A DNA stretch of 64,000 nucleotides from Halobacteriovoraceae bacterium. Its GTDB lineage: Bacteria > Bdellovibrionota > Bacteriovoracia > Bacteriovoracales > Bacteriovoracaceae. The stretch spans positions 34,799 through 98,798 of the forward strand of contig PAVS01000006.1 in NCBI GenBank assembly GCA_002713145.1, written 5' to 3'. Position 1 is the first letter of the stretch; every line of letters starts with the position of its first letter. Made by a program: the position numbers and the translations under genes. The notes below the pieces were generated by a model. The model saw only the letters and a program-made list of their open reading frames with translations, made no database searches and had not been told where the DNA came from. Shown one piece after another: positions 43,505-50,842 of the stretch.

Positions 43505-45589
43505 ATGATAAAAACAATCTTATTCACTTTCATTCTCATCCAAACCTCTTGGGCACAAACAAATCCAACTCCAAGTGCTGCCGCTGAAGTTGACCCTCGC
43601 GAAGTGAATCTCTTTCTTGAAGCTGTAACTGAAAAAAATGTTGAGCGGCAATTACTAGAGTCGCCGCAGTTTGAGCGTTGTAAAAACTCCTTAGGAGAAA
43701 GTACTGGGGAATTAACTTCTGATGAAAGAACTGCGCTAAGAACATGTGTCGCCGAAGAGTTTGCAAAGCTAGATGACTCTGCCATAGAACAAATTTCAGA
43801 TCGTCTCAATCTAGGTAGTTTTGATAAAACGGCAGCTAAATCTACGAAATCAATTCGAGAGTATTTAAATGAAAGATTATCAAATGCGATCTATGGGGAA
43901 GAGACAGATGCTAATGGAAAGCTTAAGGCGCTTAAGGACAGGAAAGCAGTAAACCATGATATTTATTATCAACTCTACCAAGAGCAAATTGGTAAGAATA
44001 CCTTGCTGTCTATTTCTCAGTATTGTTTAGAGAATTTTGGTTATGAAAACAAATTAAATATTGTAGATCCCAATCTAAATAAATATTACCCCGTGATTAA
44101 TAGTGATGGTTCAGAGATACCAGGTATAACTTATGGTGACCTTACAAATGGAATCCATCCTCAAGATAGCCCTAGTGATAAAAAAGTTAAAGGAACTTTG
44201 AGAGTAAATGCTGATGGTTCAAGCGTATTTATCTGGTCTAATGCTAAAGAATACACAGTATGCTCAGGTCAAGCAGATTGTAGTTCTAATAGTAGCAAAA
44301 AACGTAGTGTAGAGCAGATTGACGGTTTAAAAAAAATGGAACTAAAACTAGGAGCTCAGTCACCAGACCAAATTTTCATAAAAAAAAGATATGTATTTTG
44401 TGCAACACAAGTCATAAAGAATATGTGTGAGAAGTATAAATGTAAAAATGCCTATAATAGCTCTAATCTACCTCAAGGTGACCCAAATACGATAGGAACA
44501 TTGAGATATTGTAGTGTCACTTTAGGTGTAACTCCAGAAAACAGAACCGATGCAAATTTAACAGCTGAAGGACAAGTCGCGGCACTGTCTGACCTCAGTA
44601 ATAATAATATGGAGGGACAACTTGCTTGTAACCTTCAAGAGAGACTTCGCGAATTTAGAGCTGCATATAATTTAACTAAAGAAACTCAAGAAGACTTTCG
44701 TGAGAGTGCAGTTGTTTCGGCAAACTTTAATTCTGGCCAACAGGTATTTGACGGAAGTGGGCGTAATGGTAATAAGTCCGTTGATGAGCTAACCTCTATC
44801 GCTTCTTCTGAGTTTGGTGATGTTGAAGAACTAAAAAATAGTGAAGATACAGCTCAAGAGCTTAGGGACAATTGTTTCGAAGATAATGGTAGTGGTGGGA
44901 GAGTTCTCAAAGATGGAGCTGAGGATGACAAGAAATGTGCTCCTATTATAGCAAGTTTAAATAAAGAGTCCTTCCAAGAACTACAAAATGATGCAGAAGC
45001 CGAAACAGCAGTTCTAATTGGTCAAGTAGATAAACTCTCTGATAATAAGGAAGAGATACAGGAATTTGTTACTAAAAATGGATTAGAAACAGTAATTACT
45101 GCAGAAGAAATTGAAACATTAGATGCAAGCCAAATACAAGAGCGTATAAAAAGTTATTATAGAACTAGAAAGCTATCTGAGTTAGATGCTATCAGACAAA
45201 GATTTGATGCAGAAGTACGTTTGGAAACAGTGGCAAGTGAAACACCTACTCCTGGAGCTTCAACAAAAGATGAAGTTGCTGAAAAAGCTGTAGAAAACAT
45301 AGAGACTCACAAACAAAGAGTTCAAAACCTCTATCAATATTCTAATGTTGTATCTTCTTATTTAAGCTTAAAAGATGCAGACAATAATGTCATAGAAGGC
45401 TCAAACACGACTGGTCGAAATATGGAGATGGATAACCCACTTGATGATGAAACAGAAAGTATCTTAGAGCAATACACTGGCGGTAGCGAACAAGCCTCTA
45501 CTTCTAACGGTAGCGGTGGCTTTCAATATGTGGACTTTTTAGATCAAGTCTTAGGTCTTAAAGAGACTGAAAATGATGGGGCTAACTAA
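43505..45589 (+). CDS. Large exported protein of unknown function
   Basis: 694 residues. A signal peptide (ending SWAQ) is followed by a mature part of mostly charged, helical sequence, with several Cys spread through residues 55-470 (for example RCKNSL, RTCVAE, YCLENF, TVCSGQADC, KNMCEKYKCK). Acidic low-complexity stretches lie in the last third. No catalytic motif or known domain is recognised. It may be a surface or periplasmic structural protein. No Shine-Dalgarno is seen; TATAAT is 11 nt upstream. It ends with a four-base stop overlap with the convergent flavoprotein gene. Confidence 0.72.
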   Translation: MIKTILFTFILIQTSWAQTNPTPSAAAEVDPREVNLFLEAVTEKNVERQLLESPQFERCKNSLGESTGELTSDERTALRTCVAEEFAKLDDSAIEQISDRLNLGSFDKTAAKSTKSIREYLNERLSNAIYGEETDANGKLKALKDRKAVNHDIYYQLYQEQIGKNTLLSISQYCLENFGYENKLNIVDPNLNKYYPVINSDGSEIPGITYGDLTNGIHPQDSPSDKKVKGTLRVNADGSSVFIWSNAKEYTVCSGQADCSSNSSKKRSVEQIDGLKKMELKLGAQSPDQIFIKKRYVFCATQVIKNMCEKYKCKNAYNSSNLPQGDPNTIGTLRYCSVTLGVTPENRTDANLTAEGQVAALSDLSNNNMEGQLACNLQERLREFRAAYNLTKETQEDFRESAVVSANFNSGQQVFDGSGRNGNKSVDELTSIASSEFGDVEELKNSEDTAQELRDNCFEDNGSGGRVLKDGAEDDKKCAPIIASLNKESFQELQNDAEAETAVLIGQVDKLSDNKEEIQEFVTKNGLETVITAEEIETLDASQIQERIKSYYRTRKLSELDAIRQRFDAEVRLETVASETPTPGASTKDEVAEKAVENIETHKQRVQNLYQYSNVVSSYLSLKDADNNVIEGSNTTGRNMEMDNPLDDETESILEQYTGGSEQASTSNGSGGFQYVDFLDQVLGLKETENDGAN

Positions 45590-46770
45590 AACCTTTTTGC
45601 ATTTATAAATTTTGGAATCTCCCTAGCATAAATAAGATCAACTAAACATTTAGCAGTGTGAAACGCAAGGCCTAAACCATGGGCGGTGAAGCCTCCAATA
45701 AAAAAGACTTGGTTTTGAGAGGGAAGGGAGCCAATCATTGGTTGCCCATCAGCTGAAAATCCCATCACACCACTCCATCTGTGAGTTATTTTTGCTTTTG
45801 AAATTTTAGGTATATGTTTTTTTATAAAATCTTCTAATGCCTTTTGGATTATGTCGGAAGTTTCATCAGAAAAACCCACTTCAGTATCTTTTTGCAATTG
45901 TCTAAAGCCTCCTATGACAAGCTCTCCGGTAGAAAGTTGGCGAAAATAATCCAAAACAAAATTAGCATAGCATGGTCCTTCCATAAATCTTGCCACAGGT
46001 TCAGTGGCCAAAATCTGACCTCTAGTGGGAAAAATCTTATCTTTGAAATAATTATCCAATAGGGACGAATAACCATTGGTGGCCATGATAGCGATATTTG
46101 AAGTAATCACATACTCGTTAGTATTTATAGTCACCTCATCATTTTTATTTTCCATATGAAAGACTTCATTTTTCTCTAAGAGTTGAAAGCCACTGAACAC
46201 TGAACACCTCTTCTTAATTTCAGCTACCAGCTGCATAGGATGAATAGATGCGTCTTGGAGATATTTAATACCTCCGGTAAAGCCCTGAACACCTAGTCTT
46301 GCTTCAATATTATTCTTTGTTATTACTTCAACAGCAATATTCATCTGCTTCATCAGTTCTGCTGATTTTTTTAATTGTTTTAATTCCTCTAGTGTGGAAG
46401 CCAGGGAAAATGATCCTTTTTCCTCGAACATTAAGTCATTTTTCGAAGGATCTATTATTTCTTCCTTGAGAAGCTCAAGGTTTTTCTCTGAAAAACTCCA
46501 GATCGCTTGTGCCTTTACTGAGCCATGATGGGACACCATTCGATTAAAATGCTCAACAGAGCCACAGGTGATAAAACCTGCATTTCTTCCTGAGGCTCCT
46601 GCGCCCATACTATATTTATCTAAAACTACAATTTTAAGTTGAGGATCTTCTTTGAGTAACCAATAGGCGGTAGAGAACCCAGCGATACCTGCTCCAATGA
46701 TTACGATATCTGAGTTTAATTTGTTTTTAATTGATAAAGCATTTTGATCTTGCCACAGGGATACACTCAT
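45586..46770 (-). CDS. FAD-dependent amine/amino-acid oxidase (DAO family)
   Basis: 394 residues. The N-terminal FAD-binding motif is VIIGAGIAGFSTAYWLL with the acidic end of strand two at VVLDK, followed by GASGRNAGFI, typical of the DAO group that includes glycine oxidase and gamma-glutamylputrescine oxidase (PuuB-like). The C-terminal HRWSGVMGFSADGQPMIGSLP and the FFIGGFTAHGLGLAF close the flavin site. The substrate is uncertain; amines or D-amino acids are likely. It overlaps the acetyltransferase gene by four bases, so the two form an operon. Confidence 0.92.
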   Translation of the reverse strand: MSVSLWQDQNALSIKNKLNSDIVIIGAGIAGFSTAYWLLKEDPQLKIVVLDKYSMGAGASGRNAGFITCGSVEHFNRMVSHHGSVKAQAIWSFSEKNLELLKEEIIDPSKNDLMFEEKGSFSLASTLEELKQLKKSAELMKQMNIAVEVITKNNIEARLGVQGFTGGIKYLQDASIHPMQLVAEIKKRCSVFSGFQLLEKNEVFHMENKNDEVTINTNEYVITSNIAIMATNGYSSLLDNYFKDKIFPTRGQILATEPVARFMEGPCYANFVLDYFRQLSTGELVIGGFRQLQKDTEVGFSDETSDIIQKALEDFIKKHIPKISKAKITHRWSGVMGFSADGQPMIGSLPSQNQVFFIGGFTAHGLGLAFHTAKCLVDLIYAREIPKFINAKRF

Positions 46771-47342
46771 TCTTCTTCCAAAGGAAAATAATAAATCATC
46801 TCTTCGGCGCTACATTGACACACTTGAGGCTTGCAGCGTGGACATTTATAATCTTTAAACATCCAAAAGTTTTTGTGTACCGAAACAGGCTCAAAGCCAA
46901 ATTTTAGAAGGTATTTTTGAGAAGAGTTATTTGGAGATTCCACCCAGCTATGGCAAACAACTGCCATGCATCCCATCTGATAGAGAACTTCCAAACTTCT
47001 CTTAGTTAACTCGCTTCCAATTCCCTTGCCTTGAAACTGATGATCAACAAATAGACTTTGAAAATAAGCGGCTTTTTTGTAAGGAACATTATACATATGA
47101 GTCGATATATAAGGTGCGATATGATCGAATTTTGTCCATTGATAGGGGATAAGTGTAATTCTCGCTGCAATGATCTTACCTTCATACTCAGCGATAAAAG
47201 ATGCATTCAAATCCTCATGAACCCCTTGAAGCAACAAAGCACGTAATTCTTCTTTATTAAAATAACCATCACCAATCCATTTGTTGGTAAAAGCCAGCAA
47301 AGCATCAAGATCTGATAGCTCAATATTTCTTATCGTATGCAT
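46767..47342 (-). CDS. GNAT acetyltransferase with a C-terminal Cys cluster
   Basis: 191 residues. The acetyl-CoA motif is FQGKGIGSELTKRSLEVL, with preceding YFQSLFVDHQ and following NNSSQKYLLKFGFEPV, the full GNAT fold. The tail carries CPRCKPQVCQCSAEE, four Cys in a short span that could bind zinc; this is unusual for small GNATs. It is co-transcribed with the FAD amine oxidase, so the substrate may be an amine processed by both. The ATG has no Shine-Dalgarno; TAAAAT lies 6 nt upstream. Confidence 0.9.
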   Translation of the reverse strand: MHTIRNIELSDLDALLAFTNKWIGDGYFNKEELRALLLQGVHEDLNASFIAEYEGKIIAARITLIPYQWTKFDHIAPYISTHMYNVPYKKAAYFQSLFVDHQFQGKGIGSELTKRSLEVLYQMGCMAVVCHSWVESPNNSSQKYLLKFGFEPVSVHKNFWMFKDYKCPRCKPQVCQCSAEEMIYYFPLEEE

Positions 47343-47348
47343 GAATTT

Positions 47349-47354
47349 ATTTTA
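47349..47354 (-). promoter_or_regulatory. Predicted -10 element giving a leaderless acetyltransferase mRNA
   Basis: TAAAAT on the minus strand, exactly 6 nt before the ATG at 47342, no Shine-Dalgarno between. I found no good -35. Confidence 0.4.
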
Positions 47355-47506
47355 ATTGAGGGCGATCAACCATAAGACTTAAAAATTATGAATTCTAAGC
47401 TATGACCGTATACTTTTTAGACATGACCTATAATTAATTCCCGAGTCAACTTCTTAGCTCAGGTATCGTGTATCATTAAAACATTATTAATTTATTAGGA
47501 GTTTGC

Positions 47507-48079
47507 ATGAATAAGATTGTTTTAATGATCTCTCTATTGGCCTTAAACGTTAGTTTTGCTGAAATTAACTTAAAACTCTATGTTCAGTCTCAAGAGGTTT
47601 TTACCCTTCAAGATAACTTACTTTCTGACTCACATACAGTTTTGAATGGCCGTATAGATTATAAAATCAAGAAATTTAGAATCAAAAAAGACGGTGTTAA
47701 AGATATCACTCAAGAAGAAGTATCAGATACAATCAGAACGTTCGAAGTATTAAACGAACATACTATCAAGATGACACATCTTGAATCAGGATATTCTGCA
47801 GAAATGCCCGCAAAAATCATCTTAAATGAAGCAGGAGAATTTGAAAGTTTTCATGTATCAGCGCAAGACTACAAAGCAGGCATTGATCCTTTTCACAGCA
47901 TTATGGACAAAGGAATTCTTAGCATGATTAAGTCTAAGCTTTTAAGTAAATTGCCTGTTGATATCAAGTTGGAGATGTCAGATCTAGCTTGCTTTAAAGT
48001 AGAAGGTGAAGAAAAAAGCGAAGTCCAAAACTTGCAAATTGAGTGTGTTCAAGAACATTTTCTAAATGTAGGTTATTAA
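47507..48079 (+). CDS. Small exported protein of unknown function
   Basis: 190 residues with a signal peptide (ending SFA). The mature part is beta-rich with regular Lys/Glu. Two Cys lie near the C-terminus (DLACFKV, QIECVQ) and could pair. TAGGAG precedes the ATG. No known family is recognised. First of a local group of four small exported proteins; an inverted repeat follows it. Confidence 0.72.
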   Translation: MNKIVLMISLLALNVSFAEINLKLYVQSQEVFTLQDNLLSDSHTVLNGRIDYKIKKFRIKKDGVKDITQEEVSDTIRTFEVLNEHTIKMTHLESGYSAEMPAKIILNEAGEFESFHVSAQDYKAGIDPFHSIMDKGILSMIKSKLLSKLPVDIKLEMSDLACFKVEGEEKSEVQNLQIECVQEHFLNVGY

Positions 48080-48116
48080 TAACTAGTTGTAATAATAAAG
48101 CTTTAATATATGTTTT

Positions 48117-48140
48117 GCACGATAATGTTTCTTATCGTGC
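48117..48140. terminator. Perfect hairpin between convergent genes
   Basis: GCACGATAA (48117-48125) and TTATCGTGC (48132-48140) form a perfect 9-bp stem with a 6-nt loop. It lies between the convergent genes ending at 48079 and 48150. No T-tract follows on either side, so a bidirectional terminator or a processed 3' end are both possible. Confidence 0.5.
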
Positions 48141-48149
48141 AGTGCAGTA

Positions 48150-48611
48150 TCAGTTAATTTTCTTAAAAACAAATAAATTAAGCATCGTATTCTGCTTGCC
48201 CTTACTGAAACCTCTCGAAATTCGAGCTTGTTTCTTGTTAGAACTTAGCCAAATCAAGCCCTTTTCAGCCTGCTTGCCGTCAAAGTTAAGCTTTATTTTA
48301 AATGTATTTACGGGAACGAACCCGTTATTCGAATTGAAGACTTCACCAATTTTATAGCTTCCCATTTCAGATATTATTGAAAAAGGCTTTCCTGTACAGG
48401 ATGAGCTTTTGTACCATTTGCGTGTGAAGGCCATTTTTTCAGGTTGAATAAATTGATACGTATCTTTCACATATCCGCTAGTATTACCATTATTGTCAGT
48501 CATTTGAGATGATATACATTCAGCAGCCCAAGTTCCTATAAGATCTGATTCTGTAATGGCAGCTCCAAGCAGACAACTATGAGTGACCAATATAATAATA
48601 AATAACTTCAT
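48150..48611 (-). CDS. Small exported protein of unknown function (lipocalin-like start)
   Basis: 153 residues with a signal peptide (ending LGA). The mature part begins with ESDLIGTWAAECI, similar to the GxW start of small lipocalin-like barrels, and is beta-rich throughout. Two Cys (ECISS and SSCTG) may form a disulfide. It could be a binding protein, but this is weak. AAAGGT lies upstream. It follows the gene at 48629 by 17 bases in the same direction. Confidence 0.7.
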   Translation of the reverse strand: MKLFIIILVTHSCLLGAAITESDLIGTWAAECISSQMTDNNGNTSGYVKDTYQFIQPEKMAFTRKWYKSSSCTGKPFSIISEMGSYKIGEVFNSNNGFVPVNTFKIKLNFDGKQAEKGLIWLSSNKKQARISRGFSKGKQNTMLNLFVFKKIN

Positions 48612-48628
48612 AGCATATGACCTTTTTG

Positions 48629-49096
48629 TTACATTCCGTTATCACAATCCATAATATAATGTGGAAATTCACAATCCATTTTTATGGTCTCTGCTTGAAT
48701 ACCGTATTCCGGTTCGGCTGGTGTAGTTAATACCCCCTCACCTCTACCTGGTACTCCGGCTATAGTGTATTTAAAGCTCATTCCTTTAGGACTGGTTTTT
48801 GGGGTGATCGTTACCATATTTCCCGATGGAGTCTGCTTAACTTTCATCTTGCCCAACATAACGGATACATCATTACCTTCAGGCCCTTCAGCAATTATTG
48901 AAATCGCCACATTTGAGTCTATTTTGTTTTTACAATAATTTACTTCGCCATTTACATGAACGATGAGTTCAAACTTGCCTGGCTCGACACCGTTATAAGG
49001 CATATCAGCACCGGTACAAATAGCTTCTGGCATAAGCCCTGTAGCGAAACTAGATAATGAAACAAGACTTACAAGTGCAGCTGTTTTTAACTTCAT
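48629..49096 (-). CDS. Small exported protein of unknown function
   Basis: 155 residues with a signal peptide (ending SFATG). Four Cys in the mature part (AICTGA, VNYCKN, MDCEF, MDCDNG) suggest two disulfides in a beta-sandwich-like domain. AAGGAG precedes the ATG. No family is recognised. Probably co-transcribed with the gene ending at 48150. Confidence 0.72.
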   Translation of the reverse strand: MKLKTAALVSLVSLSSFATGLMPEAICTGADMPYNGVEPGKFELIVHVNGEVNYCKNKIDSNVAISIIAEGPEGNDVSVMLGKMKVKQTPSGNMVTITPKTSPKGMSFKYTIAGVPGRGEGVLTTPAEPEYGIQAETIKMDCEFPHYIMDCDNGM

Positions 49097-49246
49097 AGAG
49101 ATTCTCCTTATAATATAATGACTGAGACATCACTAGCACACTAAGTTTAGGCTATGAATTGGAGTGTAATAATTACAGAAAAGATGAAAATAAAAGACTT
49201 TTAAGTTACATAAAGCCCAAAATATTTTTATTAACGAGGTTTAAAT

Positions 49247-49693
49247 ATGAAACTAATCACCGCTTTAATTGTTCTATCTATCACAACTATGGCCATGGCC
49301 AAAGATTGCTATGAACTAGTGGATGAACCCACAAATTTAAGAAATGTATCTGCTCCCAAAGAAGTTTGCGTGTCTCATTTACGAGCTAAAGCTAATAAGT
49401 TGACAGGAAAACTTTTTATTAATGGTAAGGAATCTGCTCTAGAAGCTGAGATAAAAGATAGAGTTGATCTTGGTGTCCATTTTGAATCTGCAAGTGCTAT
49501 GGTCTATACGGAAAATACTTACAGACGTTATTGTGATGAACTAGAGATTATTTCACTAGATCTTAAAATGACACTTGATTATGATGGCTCACTTATAGGC
49601 CTTGGTGATTTAGTGGGTATTGCTGGATATACACCAGATATCTGTCACACCACCGCGAAAACGCAAGATTTAGTCTACAAAAAAGTTCAATAA
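49247..49693 (+). CDS. Small exported protein of unknown function
   Basis: 148 residues with a signal peptide (ending AMA). The mature domain has Cys at KDCYEL, KEVCVSH, YCDELE and DICHTT, again consistent with two disulfides, and looks beta-rich. Its Cys number and size resemble the neighbour at 48629, though I cannot align them. GAGG lies upstream of the ATG. A long imperfect hairpin follows the stop. Confidence 0.72.
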   Translation: MKLITALIVLSITTMAMAKDCYELVDEPTNLRNVSAPKEVCVSHLRAKANKLTGKLFINGKESALEAEIKDRVDLGVHFESASAMVYTENTYRRYCDELEIISLDLKMTLDYDGSLIGLGDLVGIAGYTPDICHTTAKTQDLVYKKVQ

Positions 49694-49707
49694 TTTAACA
49701 AATACTC

Positions 49708-49746
49708 GAGCACCTCGTAAGATTCTACGGAACTTACTTGGTGCTC
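49708..49746 (+). terminator. Two-part hairpin after the exported-protein gene
   Basis: GAGCACC (49708-49714) pairs with GGTGCTC (49740-49746). After a 2-nt internal loop on each side, GTAAG (49717-49721) pairs with CTTAC (49733-49737), leaving an 11-nt loop. There is no T-tract. The right arm overlaps the -35 of the next gene's promoter. Confidence 0.55.
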
Positions 49747-49766
49747 ATCCATTCTAAGCTTATAAT
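49738..49766 (+). promoter_or_regulatory. Predicted sigma-70 promoter giving a leaderless mRNA
   Basis: TTGGTG (49738-49743), 17-nt spacer, perfect TATAAT (49761-49766), then exactly 6 nt to the ATG at 49773. No Shine-Dalgarno is present. Confidence 0.6.
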
Positions 49767-49772
49767 GTTCCT

Positions 49773-50483
49773 ATGAGCTTTTTCAAAGAGATTACACTTT
49801 TTACCCTAAGCCTTACCGCGGTTTATTTTTATCAATGGGACTTAACGGATCTTCTTTGGAGCTTTTGGACTTCAAGTTTTATCGTCGGCTACCTGACTAT
49901 CCTTCACTATGCATTTTTTTTACCGATCCAGGCCATAAAGTTTTACAACAAAGACACACCAGAAATAAATGAATTCAAAAAGAAAATGAAAATCGATGGT
50001 TTTTTAGGTTTAATAGGGGCCATAGTTCTTTCAAGTTTACCAGGTCTGCTTTTTATTATACCTTTTTTTACTATTCACTTTGGTGGTTTTCATAGTGTGC
50101 ACGCTATGTTTTTACAACAATTTGCTCCTATTGAAGGAATCATAATCACACCCCCATCTTTTGTGTCTTGGTTTCCTTTCTTTCAAAAGTTTCCAGATGT
50201 CTTGCGCTTATTTGTCATGTACTGGCCAGTGGTGTTGGCCACGGCTATTTATGAATTTAGCAAAAAGTCTAAACCAAGTCTTGCCACTAAAAAGCAAACA
50301 GGAAAAGCATTTATGCGTCCTTATGCGAATGTCATAAAAATTCATATTCTTATATTTGCTTTAGGTTTTGCTAAGTTTCAAGGATTAACAGGGTTCCCTG
50401 TGTACGCAATAGCGTTCACTTTTTTCTTTTTTCCTTTCTCTAAGGTCTTTACTTCTGAAAAGTCATCGCAGACTTCGCGATAA
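49773..50483 (+). CDS. Polytopic membrane protein of unknown function
   Basis: 236 residues with about six hydrophobic segments (for example 6-19, 27-50, 70-95, 140-160, 185-205, 210-228). Some similarity to general membrane proteins but no family motif is recognised. Ordinary composition for the window. The ATG is 6 nt after a perfect TATAAT and lacks a Shine-Dalgarno. The last 35 bases overlap the convergent gene at 50449. Confidence 0.75.
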   Translation: MSFFKEITLFTLSLTAVYFYQWDLTDLLWSFWTSSFIVGYLTILHYAFFLPIQAIKFYNKDTPEINEFKKKMKIDGFLGLIGAIVLSSLPGLLFIIPFFTIHFGGFHSVHAMFLQQFAPIEGIIITPPSFVSWFPFFQKFPDVLRLFVMYWPVVLATAIYEFSKKSKPSLATKKQTGKAFMRPYANVIKIHILIFALGFAKFQGLTGFPVYAIAFTFFFFPFSKVFTSEKSSQTSR

Positions 50484-50694
50484 TCATTTTATAGTTGAAT
50501 AGACCACCAGAGGAGCGCTCTATTTCTGTGTGAAAAATTTTAAATCCCTGCCTGTAATAGTCATACTCAAGATCATCACATTCCATCTGAGAGACATCAA
50601 AAAATTGAATGGTAAAGGCCATGTATTCATGAGGGATTTCATATTTAGCGTAGGATTCAAAGTCCAGGGGTGATTTATCAACTTTTTTTGTCAT
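50449..50694 (-). CDS. Small protein of unknown function
   Basis: 81 residues, acidic and aromatic (FESYAKYEIPHEYMAF, LEYDYYRQGF), no signal peptide, probably cytoplasmic. No family is recognised. Its start overlaps the 54-aa small membrane protein gene by 17 bases and it is the last gene of the PilZ/receiver operon; its 3' end overlaps the convergent membrane protein gene. That position and the frame-length support it as real, but only moderately. Confidence 0.55.
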   Translation of the reverse strand: MTKKVDKSPLDFESYAKYEIPHEYMAFTIQFFDVSQMECDDLEYDYYRQGFKIFHTEIERSSGGLFNYKMIIAKSAMTFQK

Positions 50695-50842
50695 CGTCTT
50701 GGACTACTTTATATTCAGCATCAATGACATTGTTATCATTTCTGTTCTGTGCTTTTTTCTGGGTGTTCTCAGTTTTAGAAATATTTCGAATGACATGTAT
50801 GATAAGACCTATGATTCCAATTATTAATACTTTGCTTATCAT
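50678..50842 (-). CDS. Very small single-helix membrane protein
   Basis: 54 residues: an N-terminal hydrophobic helix (about 4-18, VLIIGIIGLIIHVI) followed by a charged, Asn/Lys/Asp-rich tail. Its ATG overlaps the stop of the upstream PilZ/receiver gene by four bases (ATGA) and its 3' end overlaps the next small gene, which argues for translation as part of the operon. The layout resembles small DUF4834-like proteins. Function unknown; it could anchor or regulate its operon partners. Confidence 0.6.
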   Translation of the reverse strand: MISKVLIIGIIGLIIHVIRNISKTENTQKKAQNRNDNNVIDAEYKVVQDDDKKS

